Assembly (NCBI GenBank): GCA_034231615.1 | Contig: CM067322.1 | Coordinates: 69,363,354 to 69,427,353 of the forward strand | Origin: Meghimatium bilineatum | Taxonomy: Eukaryota; Mollusca; Gastropoda; Stylommatophora; Philomycidae | DNA length: 64,000 bases | Direction of reading: 5' to 3' | In this document: piece by piece, positions 60,009-64,000 of the stretch | How the letters are laid out: the number at the start of each line of letters is the position of its first letter | Position numbering within the stretch: position 1 is the first letter of the stretch | Program-made: the position numbers and the translations under genes | The notes under the pieces: model-generated | Database searches by the model: none | Told to the model about the DNA's origin: nothing | What the model saw: the letters and a program-made list of their open reading frames with translations, nothing else

Positions 60009-62494
60009 CATGTATGCATGTGTGCACACGTGCACGCACTCTTTACTATGTGTGTCTATGTATGTATGTATGTATGTATGTATGTATGTATGTATGTATG
60101 TATGTATGCCTGTGATATAAAACCATGCCACTGTCCCAAGAATTCACTCTAACTAACACCTGCCCCACAGACTCACCATCATTAGGTCTAGGTCAACACT
60201 TTTTACCGTGTCAAGCGTTATTAATACCAAATAAATCTATGGACACACTTATCATTCTGTACCAGGTATCACATCCTCTAGCATGAGCACACCTTGCATG
60301 ACTTTGGTCTCATTAGTCTGCTATAAATCATTCTCTGTATTTCAGTATGCAGTGCAGGGTGTTCTTTGTCAGTGTTAATTTGCAGGTATACTTATGTTTG
60401 GCACAATTCTATTCTATTCTATGTTATTGAGGACATCTGAAGGACACCTCAAGGACATCTTGGTCCACAGCCACCTCAGGTCCTCTGCACCTGACCATTT
60501 TGGTACCGTGCGGTGCTCACGCGGTCGTTGTTTCACATGTCCTTATGTGGTTCAGATGCGCTCCATCTCATTCCCCAAGGCCAGTTTCTCCATCGATGAG
60601 GCCTTTACATGTGAATCCCGTAATGTTATTTACGTGATCATATGTAAACGCTGTGGTAAGCAATATATCGGTGAGACTGGCCTTAGACTGAGCGACCGCT
60701 TCTGCAACCACTTGCATGCTATCAAACACAGAACACCCACTCCTGTGGCCAATCACTTCAATTTAATGATAGATCTAGGTACGCCCTCGAAAATATGATA
60801 GATCTAGGTACGCCCTCGAAAATCGTCTCATTTTCGAGTTGGGTACCATCAAGCCATTTGGACTCAATTCCGACCACTCTTTCGCTTAGTTCTCGGTCGT
60901 ATTGGTCTTTGTTACGTCATCGTTTTGTTCCTCTCGTTCCACCTGTATTATCGTCTTTGTGTACTTCCTGTTCGTATGCTTCCGGTATCTATCTTAGCAC
61001 CACATTTCACTCGGATACGCATTCATTTTTACTTGTGGTTTTTTTATGTTTGTATGTTATGTCCGTATCTTGAAAAAGGCCTATTGGTCCGAAACGTCGA
61101 CTTTGTCCTGTGTATTGTCATCTGTAGATTATATTCTGTGTTTTGTTTTGTTATATGTACCATATTTACATCCGTTAGTGATAGTGTGTAGTGTTTTAGT
61201 CATCATTCAGTAGGACTTCATTACCTGTTTTACACGTGAGTATTATTTATGTTATTGAGGTAGAGTAAGAATTGCACAGCTCATACCAATGTGTTTCTGG
61301 TATATTACAGGAAGCAGTGATCACATTTTTAATGAAACAAATATGTACATTATTTAAAAAAAATGAAATACTGATAAAGACGCATTTCACAATAGACCCC
61401 CGTAGTCTGAAGAAGGCAACATCTGCACCTTTCAGCCTGATGACACATCATAATCAGCACAGTTTCTGGGTCACTTTTACCTTCTATAGAATGGGAGAGA
61501 CAACTGCACCCAAAATCTCCAGTGTCACCTCTTACAACATACACGGCGGGTAAGTGTTGCTATTCTTTGCTCCCTTTTGCGCATAACATGGGTGGAGTTT
61601 CAAAATTATTCTACTATCTGAATAGCCCCTTCACCAAGCAAGGCTAATACAAATGTGAACGACATTATTAGTATTATTATTAATGTGAGTACAACATTAT
61701 TAGTATTATTATTAATGTGAGTACAACATTATTAGTATTATTATTAATGTGAGTACAACATTATTAGTATTATTATTAATGTGAGTACAACATTATTAGT
61801 ATTATTATTAATGTGAGTATAACATTATTAGTATTATTATTAATGTGAGTACAACATTATTAGTATTATTATTAATGTGAGTATAACATTATTAGTATTA
61901 TTATTAATGTGAGTACAACATTATTAGTATTATTATTAATGTGAGTACAACATTATTAGTATTATTATTGTGAGTACAACATTATTAGTATTATTATTAA
62001 TGTGAGTACAACATTATTAGTATTATTATTAATGTGAGTACAGCATTATTAGTATTATTATTGTGAGTACAACATTATTAGTATTATTATTAATGTGAGT
62101 ACAACATTATTAGTATTATTATTGTGAGTACAACATTATTAGTATTATTATTAATGTGAGTACAACATTATTAGTATTATTAATGTGAGTACAACATTAT
62201 TAGTATTATTATTAATGTGAGTACACCATTATTAGTATTATTATTATTGTGAGTACAACATTATTAGTATTATTATTAATGTGAGTACAACAAGATGGCA
62301 TTAAATGTGAGTACAACAATATTAGTTTTTAAATAACCTTGAAATATTGAGGAAACTGCATCTAACCTTCAGATGAGCCACTGTACAAAGATTTCTTCTT
62401 TTTCCTCTTCTTTCGATCTTTTCTCCCACAAGCACAAACCCTGTTTTTTCGCTTATTCTCTTTGTTTTCCAACATACATTTCATAGCCTCACGC
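44940..62494 (-). CDS. MPP5: PALS1/MPP5/stardust-type MAGUK, C-terminal part (5' exons outside window)
   Basis: Scaffold of the Crumbs epithelial polarity complex; the GK-like domain is a protein-binding fold. Exons from 5' to 3': 62367-62494, 58263-58424, 54608-54810, 50849-50956, 47743-47781, 44940-45119. All junctions are GT-AG with matching phase. Domain order: Lys/Arg-rich HOOK linker starting [36 protein letters not shown] in place of a kinase P-loop, lacking the GKS/T, so no kinase activity is expected; [15 protein letters not shown] split across an intron; [38 protein letters not shown] at the C-terminus. REAMK, LTYEE, the DLKPYIIF block and the ending fit PALS1/MPP5 better than MPP2/6, MPP7 or CASK. 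L27, PDZ and SH3 parts lie beyond 64000. Confidence 0.93.
45225..45310 (+). pseudogene. Short LINE fragment
   Basis: [15 protein letters not shown] resembles the YGCE.WTL.K motif at the end of RT ORFs. Very short. Confidence 0.35.
45420..46710 (-). pseudogene. RTE-like LINE reverse-transcriptase core
   Basis: - strand landmarks in order: [77 protein letters not shown] (motif A Asp), [20 protein letters not shown] (catalytic DD), [31 protein letters not shown] (thumb). Frames shift and stops occur. It runs in the same sense as the host gene, in its last intron. Confidence 0.85.
47130..47650 (-). pseudogene. RTE-like LINE C-terminus
   Basis: - strand: [54 protein letters not shown], then [48 protein letters not shown]. 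Nearly intact C-terminal region with one frame change. Confidence 0.8.
47640..47711 (+). repeat. tRNA-like short repeat, copy 3
   Basis: AGTTGCAAGGTGATTTGGTG, then GGTTCAATTCCTGTC. Same core as 7180-7256. On the - strand it runs without a break into the RTE-like ORF end at 47650. Confidence 0.55.
47743..47781 (-). CDS. MPP5: PALS1/stardust microexon e (39 nt)
   Basis: Acceptor CATTACAG/GTAGAT, donor ACCATC/GTAAGT on the - strand. The 39 nt are in phase 0 at both ends and encode [13 protein letters not shown]. It lies between exons ending LDSPL and starting DDQLR. Without it the flanking exons join in frame and give about the human PALS1 length, so it may be an optional cassette. Confidence 0.75.
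48095..48395 (+). pseudogene. mariner transposase N-terminal fragment
   Basis: + frames: [17 protein letters not shown], then SIDYE / [12 protein letters not shown], then [11 protein letters not shown]. These fit the helix-turn-helix half of mariner transposases (FK.GR.SVED...EIA..L.IS.G....L....VSARWVP). Stops and shifts. Confidence 0.65.
48490..49200 (+). other. Possible 5' region of a LINE
   Basis: No known domain. An open frame at 48954-49241 leads directly into the endonuclease fragment, so this may be its 5' region. Confidence 0.3.
49225..50385 (+). pseudogene. LINE with endonuclease joined to RT C-terminus (RT core deleted)
   Basis: Endonuclease landmarks: [30 protein letters not shown] (family GDFNAH), [18 protein letters not shown] at 49825. 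At about 49865 the text jumps to the RT C-terminus: [30 protein letters not shown], then GRPSR.WTDNIK, so the palm with its DD is gone. Confidence 0.75.
50383..50495 (+). repeat. (CAAA)n-tailed 3' block
   Basis: AAGGCGCATAACGGTGGCAC, CACGCTCCTGGCGGAAATCG, GATGGTTACAATGGAGCGAA, then AAACAAACAAACAAACA. Almost identical to 12187-12290. Confidence 0.85.
50500..50848. other. Intron sequence, nothing recognised
   Basis: AT-rich; no repeat or exon seen. Confidence 0.4.
50849..50956 (-). CDS. MPP5: PALS1/stardust exon d
   Basis: Acceptor TTTTTCAG/ACTATG, donor CCACTT/GTAAGT, 36 codons, phase 0 at both ends. Encodes [20 protein letters not shown] and [27 protein letters not shown] is a strong PALS1 marker. 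Confidence 0.95.
50960..52000. other. Intron sequence, nothing recognised
   Basis: AT-rich with no clear repeat. Some text at 51330-51480 hints at an old LINE 3' end but is too weak to call. Confidence 0.35.
52010..52740 (+). repeat. Diverged tandem duplication, ~375-bp unit
   Basis: 52015-52390 and 52393-52740 share ordered blocks: ATCACAGAA...TTTATTTG, ACATTTGAAACT.T.CAAAT, GCTCTTCAAACA.GACAA, TGCACATTTT, ATAGTACAT.ACTG.AGGTTT. Confidence 0.7.
53044..53110 (+). repeat. hAT MITE end
   Basis: TTAGTGCTTTTCAACCTAAA followed by GGTCATGAC resembles the CAGTGGTTCTCAACC terminus. The second end was not found. Confidence 0.35.
53301..53627. mobile_element. Short MITE with unequal inverted ends
   Basis: Left end TACAGAGTGTTTGTA-AAGTCTCAC; the right end, read in reverse, is TACAGAGTGTTTGTA + 15 extra bases + AAGTCTCAC. 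TA at both edges suggests a TA target as in Tc1/mariner MITEs. No ORF. Confidence 0.8.
53920..54380 (+). pseudogene. mariner-like transposase C-terminal fragment
   Basis: + frames: [29 protein letters not shown] (family F.P.GQTVN..FY..VL), then [18 protein letters not shown], which keeps the last catalytic Asp in SPDLAP.DFFLF. Another frame goes on with [20 protein letters not shown]. It lies next to a GK exon but on the opposite strand. Confidence 0.65.
54608..54810 (-). CDS. MPP5: PALS1/stardust exon c
   Basis: Acceptor TTTCAG/ACACAAC, donor CCTGAG/GTATTA, 67 codons plus two bases completing the His of VPHTTR. Encodes [40 protein letters not shown] and [16 protein letters not shown], the core of the GK-like domain. 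Confidence 0.96.
55337..55490 (-). repeat. SINE family A, copy 10
   Basis: Full-length. The outer stem has CCCACTGG facing CCAGTGGG instead of CCTGCTGG/CCAGCAGG: both arms differ, with pairing kept. Confidence 0.88.
55725..56185 (+). pseudogene. RTE-like LINE C-terminus
   Basis: + strand: [55 protein letters not shown], then [19 protein letters not shown]. Same family as 59285-59765 on the - strand. Confidence 0.75.
56190..56955. other. Intron sequence, nothing recognised
   Basis: AT-rich; no supported feature. Confidence 0.4.
56962..57171 (+). repeat. Perfect 30-bp x 7 minisatellite
   Basis: Seven identical copies of a 30-bp unit (AGAGTAAACTGTGTAGATGA then CATGTCAATA). Because 30 is a multiple of 3, long false frames run through it on both strands. 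Confidence 0.97.
57421..57957. mobile_element. Foldback element with ~190-bp inverted arms
   Basis: Left arm AAAGCTGGGTTGCTATAGAC..., AAAAGTCACAAAACCTCTAG, ACCCCCTCTGAGTGGGAGAC, GAACACTGCTGAGAGTTG is the reverse complement of the right arm (57778-57957) with scattered mismatches. The middle is partly complementary too. No ORF. Confidence 0.85.
58263..58424 (-). CDS. MPP5: PALS1/stardust exon b
   Basis: Acceptor ATCACAG/ACAGTG, donor CCTC/GTAAGT. Encodes [40 protein letters not shown] and [14 protein letters not shown]. Starts the GK-like domain. The site of the kinase P-loop is GPSNVGRNE, without Lys-Ser/Thr. Confidence 0.96.
58720..59260 (-). pseudogene. LINE RNase H end fragment
   Basis: - strand: [79 protein letters not shown] is the final RNase H strand (NERAD.LA). 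Decayed. Confidence 0.6.
59285..59765 (-). pseudogene. RTE-like LINE C-terminus
   Basis: - strand: [57 protein letters not shown]. Same family as 55725-56185, opposite orientation. Confidence 0.75.
59771..59927 (+). repeat. SINE family A, copy 11
   Basis: AAAGATGAATGTGTCGGATC... to TTTGAGAATGAACGATGAAG, with the (GAA)n tail running straight into an (AT)n tract. Confidence 0.88.
59928..60002. repeat. (AT)n microsatellite
   Basis: About 37 uninterrupted AT units at the 3' edge of SINE copy 11. Confidence 0.97.
60056..60108. repeat. (TATG)n microsatellite
   Basis: About 13 tetranucleotide units close to the (AT)n tract. Confidence 0.95.
60420..61110 (+). pseudogene. Penelope-like element, GIY-YIG end
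   Basis: + frame: [90 protein letters not shown]. The Cys-rich linker and GIY-YIG core are intact here. A 29-bp tandem duplication (60766-60823) disrupts the frame afterwards. Tail hairpin at 61071-61103. The reverse transcriptase is missing. Confidence 0.85.
60766..60823 (+). repeat. 29-bp perfect tandem duplication
   Basis: ATGATAGATCTAGGTACGCC + CTCGAAAAT is present twice, head to tail, without a mismatch. Confidence 0.97.
61410..61590. repeat. Dispersed repeat, copy of 4255-4440
   Basis: TGATGACACATC, TGGGTCACTTTTACC and GTAAGTGTTGCTATTCTTTG are in the same order as at 4290-4430. Confidence 0.45.
61656..62325 (+). repeat. 32-bp satellite, about 20 copies
   Basis: Unit AATGTGAGTACAACATTATT + AGTATTATTATT. 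Variants lack TAA or one ATT. The array ends about 40 bp from a coding exon. Confidence 0.95.
62367..62494 (-). CDS. MPP5: PALS1/stardust exon a (HOOK linker)
   Basis: Acceptor TATCACAG/GCGTGA, donor CTGAAG/GTTAGA. Encodes [19 protein letters not shown] and a very basic [25 protein letters not shown] follows the SH3 domain in PALS1, and the basic segment is the HOOK region between SH3 and GK. The donor phase (one base) matches exon b, forming Asp. Confidence 0.9.
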
Positions 62495-64000
62495 CTGTGA
62501 TATAAAAATAATGACTATATTACAATAAAAATAATTAATTGGGATAAATTACTAGAAATCTGGAATATTTTTTAGAAACAAATAGCTAAATAGTTAGAAT
62601 AATAATAACTTCTAGTCACTAGATAAATTGTATTATTCACATTATTCTTGTTAAAAGTCTTCCATAGATCAACATGACACAATGGTTTATTTAAAAACCG
62701 GTTTGACGCATATGTTTACTGTATGTTCATATTTTTGTTGATATAGTTAATGCTGCGTAACATTTCTTAATACAGTAAACATGAGGATTATGATGAAACA
62801 ATCATTTTAGCTGTGAGCAGGTAACTCTGACAATCCTGACAATGTATTGCAGACAAAAGCACATGTTTCTCTCAGTTGTGTAACTGAGGTGATACCTGAA
62901 CTCATTTAAGGTTGTTGCAAAGGTATGGTTGTGTAAGGGAGGTTTATGGATGCATATTTAGTCCACGAAGGGAGGCACAGTACATACATCTGGATCAACT
63001 ATTTCATCATTCTTCTGTCAGATTTGTTGACTCATACACAGTGCTGACAAATCTAGCATTCCTGCCCTAAAGGATAACTGTACAATGTCTTTTGACAGAC
63101 ATCTTTTCGCCATCCATGGGATTATTTGATAGAAGACAAAAGTAATAAATTGAGACAAGATGTTACAATGATAACTTTTTTTTACAGGTGACAAGTTGTC
63201 AGCCTATCCCTCAACTTTTCTTAGTAGCCTCGTGCGGCATGCCTGGAAAGAAAGACCCTATTCTTTGCATCATGAACTAGATATAAGTTCAGCATTAATT
63301 TAATGGATGCATGTGCTCAATTGTGAACATCTTACTCATTGGGTATCATGATGTCTGTGTTTATTGCTCCGGTCTACTTTACCTGAACAAAATGCACCCA
63401 CCCACCTTGCTGCACAAAGTTGTATATTCCAGAGGATTTGTTAATTATACTTATGAGAGATGGTAGCAGGCCTTCTTTTGCATGGCTTTCATATTGGTCT
63501 CAAGCCCTGTGGGTCTTAACAGCGAGTCTTCCCAAGAAAATTGTTTTGGGACACATTCTGTGACAGTATTGCAAGCTGTATTTATTGGGAGGCCAGAGAT
63601 TTGTTTGTCTGGGTGCAAAAAAATCTCACTCCATCAGTCCTCAAAATCTAAGTGTGATCCCTAAAGTGTTAGGCATTAGCATGGTCTTCAAATATGATTG
63701 CTTCCAGGATGTACCACTAATAAGTAATTTTAAAATATCGGTTATTTGATAACCTAGTCTTTTCAGAAAAGCAACGCATGCCACATTCTTGAAATGTGAT
63801 ATGCATTAACATAAAAACTGTTATAGTTTATTTTAAAAATGAGTAGATTCTTGAATTTTTAAAAATGTGTGATCTTGGAAAAAAGTTATCCAAAACATCC
63901 AACTCTGTTACATTTGTGTATGCTTCAAGCATTATTATGGACAAGTTCATCTAATTATGTTTGAGCAAAAAACCAAAAAAAATCTATATTTAAGATTGTG
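62495..64000. other. MAGUK intron / right edge, no exon seen
   Basis: I found no SH3 or PDZ exon here. A short patch at 63215-63300 (- strand) resembles the 5' edge of the hAT copy at 13255-13320 (CTAGTTCA.GATGCAAAGAA, CTTTCCAGGCAT). Confidence 0.45.

Noticed and set aside
59915..60120. Open frames rich in IYIYIY or YVCMYVCM
   Set aside because: Translations of (AT)n and (TATG)n microsatellites.

Overview
This is a eukaryotic nuclear window. The DNA is AT-rich, two conserved genes are split by GT-AG introns, and transposon debris is very dense. The mix of TEs (Penelope-like elements, RTE-like and RNase H-bearing non-LTR retrotransposons, mariner, Tc1, hAT, a piggyBac-like MITE and short SINEs) fits an invertebrate animal with a repeat-rich genome. 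An arthropod, perhaps a hemimetabolous insect, is my guess, but the sequence does not prove it.

Two convergent genes are supported. On the + strand (2098-22123, possibly from 1789) lies a complete eight-exon gene for the CCA-adding tRNA nucleotidyltransferase (TRNT1 family). Every junction is GT-AG with matching phase, giving 418 residues from the inner ATG. On the - strand (62494 down to 44940) lies the 3' part of a PALS1/MPP5/stardust-type MAGUK. It covers the HOOK linker and the guanylate-kinase-like domain to the stop codon; the L27, PDZ and SH3 parts must lie beyond the right edge. One of its six exons is a 39-nt in-frame microexon that lengthens a GK-domain loop.

Layout: 1-1.8 kb, LINE endonuclease remnant plus SINE; 2-22 kb, TRNT1 with introns holding LINE 3' ends, a broken hAT transposase split by a GC-rich repeat, a Penelope-like element and a SPIN-like hAT MITE; 22.6-23.3 kb, a TTAA-flanked piggyBac-like element; 23-44 kb, intergenic DNA with decayed LINE, Tc1 and mariner copies, SINEs, satellites and a LINE with an internal inversion; 45-62.5 kb, the MAGUK gene with introns full of LINE, mariner, MITE, foldback and minisatellite sequence; 62.5-64 kb, intron or upstream sequence with nothing clear.

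The two genes have no evident functional link: one acts in tRNA maturation, the other in epithelial polarity. The notable material is in the repeats: a SINE inserted with a 12-bp target-site duplication inside a mariner transposase; a SINE hairpin with paired changes in both arms; a SPIN-like element with an hAT-type 8-bp target site; a composite GC-rich repeat with 106-bp subrepeats; and a 540-bp foldback structure. I found no new multi-gene system.
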